In this document: positions 1 through 8,677 of the stretch, piece after piece
Layout: the number at the start of each line of letters is the position of its first letter
Numbering within the stretch: the first letter of the stretch is position 1
Assembly (NCBI RefSeq): GCF_030063205.1
Contig: NZ_JASISQ010000005.1
Span: 186,001 to 250,000 of the forward strand
Source: Arthrobacter antibioticus
Lineage (GTDB): Bacteria; Actinomycetota; Actinomycetes; Actinomycetales; Micrococcaceae
Reading direction: 5' to 3'
Length of the DNA stretch: 64,000 nt
Made by a program: the position numbers and the translations under genes
The notes under the pieces: model-generated
Told to the model about the DNA's origin: nothing
Seen by the model: only the letters and a program-made list of their open reading frames with translations
The model's database searches: none

Positions 1-364
1 TGGTCATGCGTGGGTTCAGTGCTGTGGATGGGTCTTGGAAGACCACGGACACGGAACGACCAAAATCCTTGCGCATGGCTGCATTGCGTTTAATGGCAGG
101 CTTTCCGCGGAACAACACCTGCCCGGATGTGGGAGGCTGCAAGCCAACCAGCACCGATGCAAGAGTTGACTTCCCGCAACCGGACTCGCCCACAATACCC
201 ACAGTTTCACCACGGCTGATGCTGAAGTCCACACCATCAACGGCCCTGACATAGCTAGGGTGGAACAGCCCGCCGGAACGGGTCCGGTGGTGGACGTGCA
301 AGTCCTTGAGCTCAATCACTGGAGCGTGTGCCCCGATGGCTTCCCCTGTTGTGTGCTTGCTCAT
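1..364 (-). CDS. Oligopeptide ABC transporter ATP-binding protein, OppF/DppF type (partial, N-terminal part)
   Basis: The minus strand reads from an ATG at 364 to the window edge, giving 121 codons of an ABC ATPase. The Walker A motif GESGCGKST and the Q-loop stretch VFQDPSTALNPRM are visible; the latter is typical of the OppF/DppF subfamily of peptide importers. The start codon overlaps the stop of the upstream fused permease-ATPase in an ATGA arrangement, so the two are translationally coupled. In this family the protein pairs with a second ATPase to energise peptide uptake at the inner face of the membrane. The signature motif, Walker B and C-terminal zinc/peptide-specific region lie outside the window. 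Confidence 0.93.
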   Translation of the reverse strand, partial: MSKHTTGEAIGAHAPVIELKDLHVHHRTRSGGLFHPSYVRAVDGVDFSISRGETVGIVGESGCGKSTLASVLVGLQPPTSGQVLFRGKPAIKRNAAMRKDFGRSVSVVFQDPSTALNPRMT

Positions 365-2400
365 GAGGCACCTTCCGTTTCTGCCCCGGCGGAAACGCTC
401 CGGGCATCTTCGTGCTTGTGGCTGGCCCAAAAATGGTCAGTTGTCACACCGTCACGGGTGATGGGAACAAAAGCCAACTTCTGGGACGGATCAGCGTCTG
501 GGCGCTGGGAACGGCCGGCAAACCGGTCCCCGGTAGCGAACTCACGAGGTGAGGGAACTGTGCCGGGGATCTGGTGCAGGCGGACGGCGTCGGACTCGAT
601 GGAGAGTACCGCGCCCAGGAGGCCACGAGTGTATTCGTGGGTGGGATGTGCCAGCAGTTCAGAAGCCTGCGCGGATTCCACCACCTGGCCGGCGTACATG
701 ACGGTGATCTTGTGTGCCAAGGAGGCCACCAAGGCCAGATCGTGGCTGACAAAGACCATGGCGAAACCAAGCTGTTCGCGCAGTTCGTTGAGCAGATCAA
801 CAACCTGTTTTTGCACTGTGACGTCCAAGGCTGTGGTGGGCTCATCGGCAACCACAATCTTCGGTGAGCGGGACAAAGCCATCGCGATCAATACGCGCTG
901 ACGCTGGCCGCCGGAAAGTTCGTGCGGGTAGCTCCTGAGCGTACGTACCGGATCCAGCTTGACCATTTCAAGCAACTCCGCAGGAGTCTTGCGACCGTTG
1001 CGGCGGGTGAGCTGTAACATCTGGTCCTTGATCAGCATCGACGGGTTCAGGGAGCTCAGCGCATCCTGGTAAACCATGGCGATTTGTTCGCCACGCAGAC
1101 CTTCATAGGCTTTGTTGGAGGCCGCCTTGGTGACTGGATCCAGAAGTTCCAAACCATCGAATGTGATGGAACCGGTAACCTCGGCAGTCTTGGGCAACAA
1201 GCCCATGACGGCCAGGGAGGTGATGGACTTGCCACACCCCGATTCACCGACCAAGCCCATCGTTTCTCCTTCACGGACAGTGAACGAGACGTTCTCCACA
1301 ATGGCGGTAGCGTCATAGCGGCCGGGGAAGCGGATGGAGAGGTTCTTCACTTCCAGGATCACGCGTGCTTCCGGGCCTACCTGCGGGAGGCGATCCGAGC
1401 GTGAAATCTCCACGGCTTGGAGTTGGCGCAGCTCCTTATCCAGCGCAGCAAACGGGTCCTCGATCGCAGCACGGGCTGTGGCATCGGCCTTAGCCAAGGC
1501 AACAGCGGCGGCTGCCGAACCGTCGTCGTCCTTCACCGGAGCAGCCTTCTTGATACGCGGGTTGACCATGGCATCAGTGAGGCCTTCGGCCAGAATATTC
1601 AAGGCCAGCACCGTCAGCAGGATCACCAGGCCGGCAAAGGTGGTTGCCCACCATCCGCCCGAAAGCACTAGGTTACGCCCGTAGGAGATGACGTTGCCCC
1701 AGGAGGGATCGGGGTCCTGAATACCGGCGCCCAAGAAGGACAGGGAGGCTTCCAAAATGATCGCGTCAGCCACCATGACTGTAGCGAAGACCAGCACGGG
1801 AGCCGCCGTGTTGCGCACAATGTGCTTGAGCATGATGTGTGTGCGACCGGCACCAATGACACGCTCTGCACGCACGTAATCCTCGCCATACTGCGCAAGG
1901 ACGTTGGCGCGGACCACACGGGCAATCTGCGGGGTGTAAATGATGGCGATGGCAATGATAATTGTTGGTACCGAGTTGCCAAAAGCTGTCAGTAGTACGG
2001 CCGCCAGTGCGATTCCTGGGAAGGCCATCAGCACGTCCATGACGCGCATGATGATCTCATTGACGGTTTTAGAGGAAGTGGCCGCCAAGGAACCAAGGGT
2101 TGCACCAACAATGATGGCCAGGGCAACTGCGCCCAGACCGATCATCAAGGAGGCTTGGGCGCCGAACATCAGGCGGGAGAAAACGTCCCGGCCAATGCGG
2201 TCGGTGCCGAACCAGTGGATGCCGCTGGGAGCCTGAGCGGGATCGCCTGTTTCCAGCGGATCATGGGGGGCGATCCAAGGGGCAAGAATGGCCACAATAA
2301 CAATGAAGATTAAGAAAAGCAGGGCCAGTTTGGAGCCCAGCGTCAGGGCCTTGAAACGCAGGCCAGGGGCGCTGAGCCGTTCCGCAAGTTTGCTACGCAT
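361..2400 (-). CDS. Fused dipeptide/oligopeptide ABC transporter permease and ATPase (DppC-DppD)
   Basis: This 679-residue protein joins two transporter subunits. Residues about 1-285 are a DppC-type permease with an N-terminal membrane segment, the G(T/A)DxxGRDVFSR region and a DppC-like EAA loop (YVRAERVIGAGR). An alanine-rich linker follows (about 286-345). Residues about 346-650 are an OppD-type ATPase with Walker A GESGCGKS (385-392), signature LSGGQRQ (495-501), Walker B VVADEP (516-521) and the switch histidine in VSHD. It sits 3 bases downstream of the DppB permease gene and overlaps the next ATPase gene by 4 bases, so the operon order is binding protein, DppB, DppC-D, OppF. The separate subunits are more usual; the fusion keeps one permease and one ATPase in fixed ratio. 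Substrate specificity cannot be read from sequence. Confidence 0.94.
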   Translation of the reverse strand: MRSKLAERLSAPGLRFKALTLGSKLALLFLIFIVIVAILAPWIAPHDPLETGDPAQAPSGIHWFGTDRIGRDVFSRLMFGAQASLMIGLGAVALAIIVGATLGSLAATSSKTVNEIIMRVMDVLMAFPGIALAAVLLTAFGNSVPTIIIAIAIIYTPQIARVVRANVLAQYGEDYVRAERVIGAGRTHIMLKHIVRNTAAPVLVFATVMVADAIILEASLSFLGAGIQDPDPSWGNVISYGRNLVLSGGWWATTFAGLVILLTVLALNILAEGLTDAMVNPRIKKAAPVKDDDGSAAAAVALAKADATARAAIEDPFAALDKELRQLQAVEISRSDRLPQVGPEARVILEVKNLSIRFPGRYDATAIVENVSFTVREGETMGLVGESGCGKSITSLAVMGLLPKTAEVTGSITFDGLELLDPVTKAASNKAYEGLRGEQIAMVYQDALSSLNPSMLIKDQMLQLTRRNGRKTPAELLEMVKLDPVRTLRSYPHELSGGQRQRVLIAMALSRSPKIVVADEPTTALDVTVQKQVVDLLNELREQLGFAMVFVSHDLALVASLAHKITVMYAGQVVESAQASELLAHPTHEYTRGLLGAVLSIESDAVRLHQIPGTVPSPREFATGDRFAGRSQRPDADPSQKLAFVPITRDGVTTDHFWASHKHEDARSVSAGAETEGAS

Positions 2401-2403
2401 GGC

Positions 2404-3360
2404 TTAGACCGTCCTGATTCTGGGGTTGATGAGCAGGTAGAGAAGATCCACCATGATGTTCACAAGGACGAACGTCACAGCGATCACAAGGACCACGCCT
2501 TGGACCAGGTTGGTGTCCACACTGGTGATGCCGTTGAGGATCTGCTGCCCCATGCCGGGCAGGGAGAAGATCATTTCAATGACGACGGCGCCGCCGAGCA
2601 GGTAGCCGATGCGCAGACCCAGCACGGTCACCGGGGTGACAAGTGCGTTGCGCAGCACATTTTTGGAAACGACTGTTGTGTAAGGGACGCCGTTGCCGAT
2701 GGCGGTGCGCACGTAATCACGGTCCAGTTCCTCCACCATGGAGGTGCGGACCACACGGATCAGGGATGCTGAAACGGGGATAGCCAATGCCAATGCCGGC
2801 AGTGACATGGATTTCAGCCAGCCCATGAAACCTTCGGAAGGGTCAGCCAATCCACCGGAGGGGAACCAGGCGTTGCTGCCAAGAGCAAACCACTGGATGA
2901 GCAGGATACCCAACCAAAAAGAGGGAGTGGCGATGGCGGCCACTGAGAAAACGCGGATGATCTGGTCAACCCAGGTGTCGCGGTACAGTGCGGCCAGAAC
3001 GCCAAAGACCAAGGAAATGACGATTGCAATCAAAACACCGAGGAAGGTTAGCTGCAATGTCACGGGGAATGCGCTGGCAATAACCTCAGTGATGGGCTTC
3101 GCCGGGGGGAGGGTGCTGCCAAAGTCGCCCGTGATGAGCTTGCCCAGGTAGCGAAAGTATTGAATGAAGAGGGGTTCGTTGTATCCGTTGACCTCGCGGT
3201 ACTGCGCCAGGGCCTCTTGTGAGGCGCCTTCGCCCAAGGCTGCAACGGCACGGTCACCGGGAGCGAACTGCAGCACTACGAAGACGAGCAGGGTGACACC
3301 CAGAATCATCAACGGAAGTGCTGCGAGCCGGCGTCCCAGCAGTCGCAAAAAGTTTGCCAA
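2404..3360 (-). CDS. Peptide ABC transporter permease, DppB type
   Basis: The 318 residues begin with the classic DppB start (RRLAALPLMILGVTLLVF, followed by QFAPGDRA) and contain about six membrane segments. The cytoplasmic coupling region is YVRTAIGNGVPYTTVVSKNVLRNA, and the C-terminal IEMIFSLPGMGQ is a hallmark of the family. It lies between the binding-protein gene and the fused permease-ATPase gene, which starts 3 bases further on. It would form a heterodimeric channel with the permease half of that fusion. No anomalies were seen. Confidence 0.95.
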   Translation of the reverse strand: MANFLRLLGRRLAALPLMILGVTLLVFVVLQFAPGDRAVAALGEGASQEALAQYREVNGYNEPLFIQYFRYLGKLITGDFGSTLPPAKPITEVIASAFPVTLQLTFLGVLIAIVISLVFGVLAALYRDTWVDQIIRVFSVAAIATPSFWLGILLIQWFALGSNAWFPSGGLADPSEGFMGWLKSMSLPALALAIPVSASLIRVVRTSMVEELDRDYVRTAIGNGVPYTTVVSKNVLRNALVTPVTVLGLRIGYLLGGAVVIEMIFSLPGMGQQILNGITSVDTNLVQGVVLVIAVTFVLVNIMVDLLYLLINPRIRTV

Positions 3361-3498
3361 TGTACTTACTCCGGTTCTATTTGCGGCACCTCAGGGATGG
3401 ATACTGTGCGCTGCATCATAGGAAAGATGGGTTCAAACCGGAGGGGCCGTGGCCTAAGAGAGGCCACAGCCCCTCCGGTCTGTGCTAAAACTGTGAAG

Positions 3499-5121
3499 CT
3501 ATGAGGTGCGGCCTACTCCAACGAAGGAGATACCGGTGGTGGGCAGCGGCTTGAAGTCGCTGAGCTTCTTGGCATCCCAAGCTGTGGGCAGCTTGCGGTG
3601 GAAGATCGGGTACAACGGAGCTTCTTCGGCAATGATGTCAACAATTTCCGCGTACAAGGCCTTGGCGTCTGCCTCGGAAGCAGCAAGTGCTGAAGCCAGT
3701 TTGGTCTGGACTTCCTTGTAGGCGGCTGAGTCGTTCCATGCGAAACGGTTCTTGGCCCACGTGTCGCCACGGAACCACCAGCTGAGCAAGATGTCAGCGT
3801 CGTTGCCGAACACGGAGGGATCGCCGGGGGCGGCAACGACGTCGTACTTCAAGCCGCCAACCTTATCCGGTGCGTAAACGGCGGCAGAAGCCAAAGGCTC
3901 CAGCGTGGTTTCAACGCCTACGGCATCCCAGTTCTTCTTGATGAGCGGAATAACATCCTTGACCCAGGCGGTGTCCGTGCTTGTCAGTGTCAGCTTCAAA
4001 TCACTGACACCGGCGGCGGAGAGCAGCGACTTGGCCTTCTCGGCGTCGTAACCGTAAACGGTGGAAGCCTTCTGGTAATCGGGGTGGCCTTCCTGGAAGA
4101 AGGACGTTGCAGTGGAGGCGTTACCCAGCAGGGCGGTCTTGATAATTGCTTCTTTATCCAGGGCGTAGTGCAGAGCCTGGCGGACTTCCTTCTTATCAAA
4201 GGGAGCCTTGGTCAGGTTGAACATGAGGAACATCAAACCGAAGGACTGAACGGACTCCACATCGACCTTGGCCTTGAGTGCATCAACATCCAAGTAAGGA
4301 ACATCTTCTATGGCCTGAACGCGGCCGGACTGCATGGCCGTCACGCGGGCGGAAGCATCTGCCAAAAGGAACCAGGTCATGTCCTTAGCCAGAGCAGGCA
4401 TGGTGCCGTTGTAGTCATCGTTGCGGGCGAAGACAATCTTGTCGTCCTTGGCGGCAGAGACGAACTTATAGGGACCGGTGCCGACAGGCTTGGCGTCGAA
4501 AGCCTTCTGGTCTGCCGAGGCCAGTGCCTTGGGTACTACCTTCACCACTGAGATGCGTGGGCCAAAGCCGTTGAACGCGGTGTTCAGCTTGAACTCAACG
4601 GTCTTCTCATCCAGGGCCTTGACCGAGTCAATGAAGAAAATGAACTGTGCGAACAGTGCCTTGTTTGCCGGATCCAGCACTCGCTCGAAGGAGTACGCAA
4701 CGTCCTCGGTGGTAACGGGGGAGCCGTCATGGAACTTGGCGCCATCGCGGATGGTGACCTGGTAGGTCAAGTCGTCAACCTTTTTGGGGTCTTCGGCGGC
4801 AAGTGCGTTATACGGTTCACGTGTTGCGGGGTGGAGTTCAACCAGGCCTTCGAAGATGTGCAGGTTGGCGGCCAGCGGCGTGGCACCTGATGAACTCATC
4901 GGATCGAAGCCGGTGGACAGCGAGTAGGAGATGCCAGCTTCAATGCTGAGGTCTTTGTTCACTGTGCCGGTGTTGGCGGCGTCTTTGCTGGTCTCGGCGG
5001 AGGATCCGCAGGCTGCAAGGGTGGCGGTGAAGGCGGTTGCTGCCCCAAGGACGCCAGCGGCCTTGAGGAAGGTACGCCGCGATGCGGGGCTAGCAGGCAG
5101 GTGCTGAAGAGTATTGCTCAT
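3499..5121 (-). CDS. Peptide ABC transporter substrate-binding lipoprotein (SBP family 5), Tat-exported
   Basis: The 540-residue protein has an N-terminal twin-arginine motif [10 protein letters not shown] (14-23), a hydrophobic stretch and a lipobox ending at Cys38 (TLAAC-GSS), so it should be exported folded and then lipid-anchored outside the membrane. The mature part shows family 5 features: [10 protein letters not shown] near the start, [19 protein letters not shown], and VGTGPYKF. It is the first gene of the peptide transporter operon and is read away from the GntR regulator at 5434. Two inverted repeats lie 31-150 bases upstream. Ligand is unknown; family 5 members bind peptides, nickel or some sugars. 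Confidence 0.94.
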   Translation of the reverse strand: MSNTLQHLPASPASRRTFLKAAGVLGAATAFTATLAACGSSAETSKDAANTGTVNKDLSIEAGISYSLSTGFDPMSSSGATPLAANLHIFEGLVELHPATREPYNALAAEDPKKVDDLTYQVTIRDGAKFHDGSPVTTEDVAYSFERVLDPANKALFAQFIFFIDSVKALDEKTVEFKLNTAFNGFGPRISVVKVVPKALASADQKAFDAKPVGTGPYKFVSAAKDDKIVFARNDDYNGTMPALAKDMTWFLLADASARVTAMQSGRVQAIEDVPYLDVDALKAKVDVESVQSFGLMFLMFNLTKAPFDKKEVRQALHYALDKEAIIKTALLGNASTATSFFQEGHPDYQKASTVYGYDAEKAKSLLSAAGVSDLKLTLTSTDTAWVKDVIPLIKKNWDAVGVETTLEPLASAAVYAPDKVGGLKYDVVAAPGDPSVFGNDADILLSWWFRGDTWAKNRFAWNDSAAYKEVQTKLASALAASEADAKALYAEIVDIIAEEAPLYPIFHRKLPTAWDAKKLSDFKPLPTTGISFVGVGRTS

Positions 5122-5150
5122 TCTGTTGACTCACCATTTCATTTATTAGT

Positions 5151-5172
5151 TATCGGATGTAGGACGTCCGAT
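5151..5172. promoter_or_regulatory. Inverted-repeat operator before the peptide transporter operon
   Basis: Half-sites ATCGGATGT and ACGTCCGAT form a 9-bp inverted repeat (one mismatch) around a 3-base centre, about 30 bases upstream of the binding-protein start. The half-site matches the palindromes before the fucose genes at 16686 and 21649. A GntR/FadR dimer is the likely ligand; this is inference. Confidence 0.6.
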
Positions 5173-5187
5173 GCTGTTATGCAAAAC

Positions 5188-5203
5188 AGTAATGGCCATC
5201 ACA
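5188..5203. promoter_or_regulatory. Possible weak CRP/GlxR-like site
   Basis: AGTAATGGCCATCACA keeps one perfect TCACA half of the TGTGA-N6-TCACA consensus; the other half, AGTAA, has two mismatches. It lies between two GntR-type repeats upstream of the peptide transporter. Only weakly supported. Confidence 0.25.
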
Positions 5204-5256
5204 GTGTTTGGTCAAGTAAAAGGTGAGTCTCATTTTGGCCAGGGGTGGGCAAGTGG

Positions 5257-5270
5257 TCGGACATCCGATA
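5257..5270. promoter_or_regulatory. Second operator in the regulator/transporter divide
   Basis: TCGGACATCCGA is an inverted repeat with 5-bp arms and a 2-base centre. The overlapping ACATCCGATA (5261-5270) is the exact reverse complement of TATCGGATGT at 5151-5160, so the two sites face each other about 100 bases apart in the divergent region. Confidence 0.55.
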
Positions 5271-5433
5271 TTCTATGTCTTAGTTAACGCGGTACCGATT
5301 TTCATGGTACGGCTAGTAGGTCAAAGGTAGGGCCACCCTTTGCTGGTTTTTCACAATGCGAGAATTGACCTAGTATCACCATTGAAGTGCCAAATGTGCG
5401 ATTTATGCTAGATACATTTTCTGAGGAGTTTCG

Positions 5434-6165
5434 TTGTCCCTTTCGACGGTAGTACCCAGGGCTCGCTTTAGCGCCCAGGTGCGGCTTCGCGCATTGCAGG
5501 CAGACATCATGGAGCTCATTCTTGACCGGGATCTGGACTCCGGTGATGCGATGCCCACCGAGAGTGAATTGTGTGAGGTGCTTGGCGTTGGCCGCAACAC
5601 CCTCCGCGAGTCATTGAAGGTACTCCAGGCACTTGGCGTTATTGAAATCCGTCATGGATTTGGCATGTTCGTTGCTCCTAGCAACTTTGATGCGTTGGCT
5701 GACGGGTTGACCTTTCGCGGCCGCCTTTCGCTGCGCCACGAAGGCCTTGAGGCACTGCAGCTTGTGGACATCCGTCAAGCTTTGGAGTCGGGTCTCATTG
5801 GCGCCAGCATCGCCGTTGTCACGGCTGAGCAGCTTGTCAGTATTGAGGCTGAAGTGGTGAAGATTGAGGACTTGGCAAAGCGTGGCGAGCAGTTTGCCGA
5901 AAGTGACGCTGAATTTCACCGTCTGCTGTTTGAGCCGCTGGGCAATGATCTTCTCATGAACCTCATGAGTGTATTTTGGAAGGTTTATCGCAAGATTCAC
6001 GTAGAGATTGGCACCGGCGGCGCTGACTTAATTGACACCGCCGCTGCGCACCGCTCCATCTACAATGCGGTTGCTACCGGGGATGCGGCGACCGCCTCCC
6101 GGCTCCTAAGCTGCCATTTTGATGGCATCCGCGCCAAGATCAGACTCTTCGTCGAAACCGAGTAA
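5434..6165 (+). CDS. GntR/FadR-family transcriptional regulator (FCD domain)
   Basis: The 243-residue protein has an N-terminal winged helix-turn-helix (residues about 15-80; MPTESELCEVLGVGRNTLRESL is the recognition region) and a C-terminal all-helical FCD ligand-binding domain containing DIRQALESGLIG and a histidine in AEFHRLL typical of the metal site. The start is a TTG preceded by GAGGAG with 6 bases spacing; no ATG fits. It is transcribed away from the peptide transporter, and two inverted repeats with ATCGGATGT half-sites lie between them, suggesting that it controls the transporter and possibly itself. The effector is unknown. Confidence 0.9.
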   Translation: MSLSTVVPRARFSAQVRLRALQADIMELILDRDLDSGDAMPTESELCEVLGVGRNTLRESLKVLQALGVIEIRHGFGMFVAPSNFDALADGLTFRGRLSLRHEGLEALQLVDIRQALESGLIGASIAVVTAEQLVSIEAEVVKIEDLAKRGEQFAESDAEFHRLLFEPLGNDLLMNLMSVFWKVYRKIHVEIGTGGADLIDTAAAHRSIYNAVATGDAATASRLLSCHFDGIRAKIRLFVETE

Positions 6166-6225
6166 GAGACCAAGGTGCCCGCCGTGCAGTTGCTGTGGGC
6201 CGCTTTAAGGCTGGCCTTTTACCGC

Positions 6226-6264
6226 TTAGGTGCAGTTTTTAGGTGCGACTTTTAGGTGCGAAGC
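6226..6264. repeat. Three 13-bp direct repeats downstream of the GntR gene
   Basis: TTAGGTGC occurs at 6226, 6239 and 6252 with an exact 13-base period; the units are TTAGGTGCAGTTT, TTAGGTGCGACTT and TTAGGTGCGAAGC. Non-coding; function unknown. Confidence 0.8.
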
Positions 6265-6347
6265 TGTAAGAGGGGCTCCCAGCCCAGGGTTGCCGTGCGC
6301 GGGACTTTGGCGTTAGCGGGTTAGCGGCCAGGATGTATTTGGACAAC

Positions 6348-6383
6348 AAAAAAGTCCCAAACTAAAAGTTTGGGACTTTTTTT
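6348..6383 (-). terminator. Rho-independent terminator of tRNA-Arg
   Basis: A 16-bp stem (AAAAAAGTCCCAAACT and its complement) around a 3-base loop, with A and T runs on either side, lies directly downstream of the minus-strand tRNA-Arg. It could also stop readthrough from the GntR gene. Confidence 0.9.
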
Positions 6384-6401
6384 CTATATTTTCTCACAAA
6401 G

Positions 6402-6474
6402 TGCGCGCGAAGGGACTCGAACCCCCAACCTCCTGATCCGTAGTCAGGTGCTCTATCCATTGAGCTACGCACGC
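6402..6474 (-). tRNA. tRNA-Arg (anticodon ACG)
   Basis: Minus-strand cloverleaf of 73 nt: acceptor GCGTGCG pairs with CGCGCGC (one G-U pair), D arm TAGCTCAATGGATAGAGCA, anticodon loop CTACGGA giving ACG, and T loop TTCGAGT. CCA is not encoded. Confidence 0.96.
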
Positions 6475-6568
6475 ATATTCTGTTTCTTTTCTTGACCCTT
6501 GGGCCGTGAATAACTCTAACCTGTCTTGGCCTCCGTATACAAATCGGAAGGGCGGTGTCCTCCAGCAC

Positions 6569-6596
6569 TAGACCGGTCTACGTGATCCGGATCACA
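6569..6596. promoter_or_regulatory. Abutting palindromes upstream of pckG: TAGACCGGTCTA and a CRP/GlxR-type site
   Basis: TAGACCGGTCTA (6569-6580) is a perfect 12-bp palindrome. The next bases, CGTGATCCGGATCACA (6581-6596), match the CRP/GlxR consensus TGTGA-N6-TCACA at 9 of 10 positions with a perfect GTGATCCGGATCAC core. Both lie about 150 bases before pckG. cAMP-dependent control of gluconeogenesis is a natural reading but is inference. Confidence 0.65.
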
Positions 6597-6744
6597 AACT
6601 TGGGCTCTTTTGGATGGCAAAAAGACCGAGAATACGCGGATACTGCGGTGTGGAGCTGACGTAGGTCCCACATCCTATGCCAGCAAACTTTCAAACTCCG
6701 GCCATAGCATTTAGACATCACCTACCCCAATGAAGGGAAACACA

Positions 6745-8574
6745 ATGGCCCACGCGCCAGTGCAGGAATCCGTTGAGCAGGCAATGACAACCCATGAGGC
6801 CTTGGCTGCCTGGGTGTCTGAGGTAGCCGCTTTAACCTTGCCGGAGGACATCCGCTGGGTAGACGGGTCTGCACAGGAGTATGCGCTGCTGACGGATGAG
6901 TTGGTGAGCGAAGGAACCCTCACCCGCTTGAACCCTGAACTGTTCCCGAATTCGTTCGCAGCCTTCTCGGACCCCAAGGACGTGGCCCGGGTCGAAGGCC
7001 GAACGTTTATTTGCTCGGAAAAGGAAAGCGACGCCGGATTCACCAACAATTGGATGGATCCTACGGCAATGAAGGAGATCCTGAACGATAAGTTCGCTGG
7101 CAGCATGCGTGGCCGCACCATGTACGTCATTCCGTTTGTGATGGGCCCGCTCGATGCAGAAGAACCCAAGTTCGGTGTTGAGATTACCGATTCTGCTTAC
7201 GTTGTAGCCTCAATGCGCATTATGGCAACGATAGGCGCTGAAGTTCTGCGCAAGATCGAGGAGACTGCCGCATTTTTTGTTCCCGCACTGCACTCCGTAG
7301 GAGCACCGCTGGCCCCGGGTGAAAAAGATGTGGCTTGGCCCTGCAATGAAGAGAAGTGGATTGTGCACTTCCCCGAGGAGCGGTCCATCTTTTCCTTTGG
7401 TTCCGGCTACGGCGGCAACGCCCTGCTGGGCAAGAAGTGCTTTGCCCTGCGCATCGCCTCCGTCATGGCGCGCGATGAAGGCTGGCTGGCTGAGCACATG
7501 CTCATCCTGAAGCTGACCAGCCCGGAACAAAAGTCCTACCATGTGGCCGCCGCCTTCCCCTCGGCCTGCGGTAAAACCAACTTGGCGCTGCTTCAGCCCA
7601 CGATCCCGGGGTGGAAGGCCGAGACCTTGGGCGATGACATCAACTGGATGCGTTTCGGTAAGGAAGGCGAACTCCGGGCTGTTAATCCCGAGGCGGGCCT
7701 TTTCGGTGTCGCGCCTGGCACGGGCTGGTCAACCAACCCGAACGCCATGGCTGCGATTGTGAAGGGTAACTCGATCTTCACCAACGTTGCTTTGACGGAC
7801 GACGGCGGTGTTTGGTGGGAGGGCATGACCACCGAAGCGCCCGCTCACCTCATTGACTGGCAGGGCCGGGATTGGAGTCCTGAATCCGGGCGCCCGGCCG
7901 CCCACCCAAACTCGCGTTTTGCCACGCCGATTGACCAGGTGGACATGTTGTCCAAGGACTACTACTCTCCAGAGGGAGTAGAAATCAACGCAATTTTGTT
8001 TGGTGGCCGGCGTAAGACCACAATCCCGCTGGTTACTCAGTCCCGGGACTGGACTCACGGTGTTTTCATGGGCTCAACGCTCTCCTCGGAAACAACTGCA
8101 GCGGCAACCGGCGCTGTTGGTGTTGTCCGCCGTGATCCCATGGCGATGCTGCCCTTCATAGGCTACGATGCCGGCGATTACCTCAAGCACTGGATCGAGG
8201 TTTCTGCCAAAGCGAATCCGCAACGATTGCCGAAAATCTTTTTGGTGAACTGGTTCCGTCGCACGGCTAACGGTGGCTTCGCATGGCCCGGCTTTAGCGA
8301 AAATAGCCGCGTGCTCAAGTGGGTTATTGAGCGCATTGAAGGCACCGCCGATGCGCTGGAGACACCCATCGGGTTTGTCCCGGCACCTGGTTCACTGGAT
8401 CTGAATGGTTTGGATGTATCTGCTGCGGACGTGGCGGAAGCCGTGAAAGTTCTCCCGGAAGAGTGGGAGGCCGAACTTGCCGGAATTGACCAGTGGTACG
8501 CCCGCTTTGGCGACTCCCTGCCACCGGAGCTGTCAGCGGAACTTACTGGTCTGAAAGAACGTTTCGGCGCTTAA
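6745..8574 (+). CDS. pckG: Phosphoenolpyruvate carboxykinase (GTP)
   Basis: This 609-residue enzyme converts oxaloacetate and GTP to PEP, CO2 and GDP in the cytoplasm, the entry step of gluconeogenesis. The GTP-class P-loop [11 protein letters not shown] is present, with [15 protein letters not shown] near the N-terminus (ER.F..S...D), NWMRFG, and [12 protein letters not shown]. Length fits the family (about 600-620). I place the start at 6745, preceded by GAAGGGA, rather than 15 bases upstream where no ribosome site is seen. A CRP/GlxR-like palindrome lies about 150 bases upstream. The gene stands alone and ends before a large nested hairpin. Confidence 0.97.
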   Translation: MAHAPVQESVEQAMTTHEALAAWVSEVAALTLPEDIRWVDGSAQEYALLTDELVSEGTLTRLNPELFPNSFAAFSDPKDVARVEGRTFICSEKESDAGFTNNWMDPTAMKEILNDKFAGSMRGRTMYVIPFVMGPLDAEEPKFGVEITDSAYVVASMRIMATIGAEVLRKIEETAAFFVPALHSVGAPLAPGEKDVAWPCNEEKWIVHFPEERSIFSFGSGYGGNALLGKKCFALRIASVMARDEGWLAEHMLILKLTSPEQKSYHVAAAFPSACGKTNLALLQPTIPGWKAETLGDDINWMRFGKEGELRAVNPEAGLFGVAPGTGWSTNPNAMAAIVKGNSIFTNVALTDDGGVWWEGMTTEAPAHLIDWQGRDWSPESGRPAAHPNSRFATPIDQVDMLSKDYYSPEGVEINAILFGGRRKTTIPLVTQSRDWTHGVFMGSTLSSETTAAATGAVGVVRRDPMAMLPFIGYDAGDYLKHWIEVSAKANPQRLPKIFLVNWFRRTANGGFAWPGFSENSRVLKWVIERIEGTADALETPIGFVPAPGSLDLNGLDVSAADVAEAVKVLPEEWEAELAGIDQWYARFGDSLPPELSAELTGLKERFGA

Positions 8575-8585
8575 GTGTAGGGACC

Positions 8586-8677
8586 ACTTTGACCCCTGCG
8601 CACCATGGTCTGCGGTAGTGCCGCCAGCATTGCAGTGGCGGCACCACGTTGTATTAACCGTGCGCAGGGGTCAAAGT
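8586..8677. repeat. Nested inverted repeat between pckG and hmp (bidirectional terminator or repeat element)
   Basis: The outer arms ACTTTGACCCCTGCGCAC (8586-8603) and its perfect complement (8660-8677) enclose a second perfect stem, GTGCCGCCA (8618-8626) with TGGCGGCAC (8636-8644). It lies between convergent genes and abuts the hmp stop codon. The same motif order recurs near 60.6-60.75 kb, so it may be a dispersed element rather than only a terminator. Confidence 0.85.
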
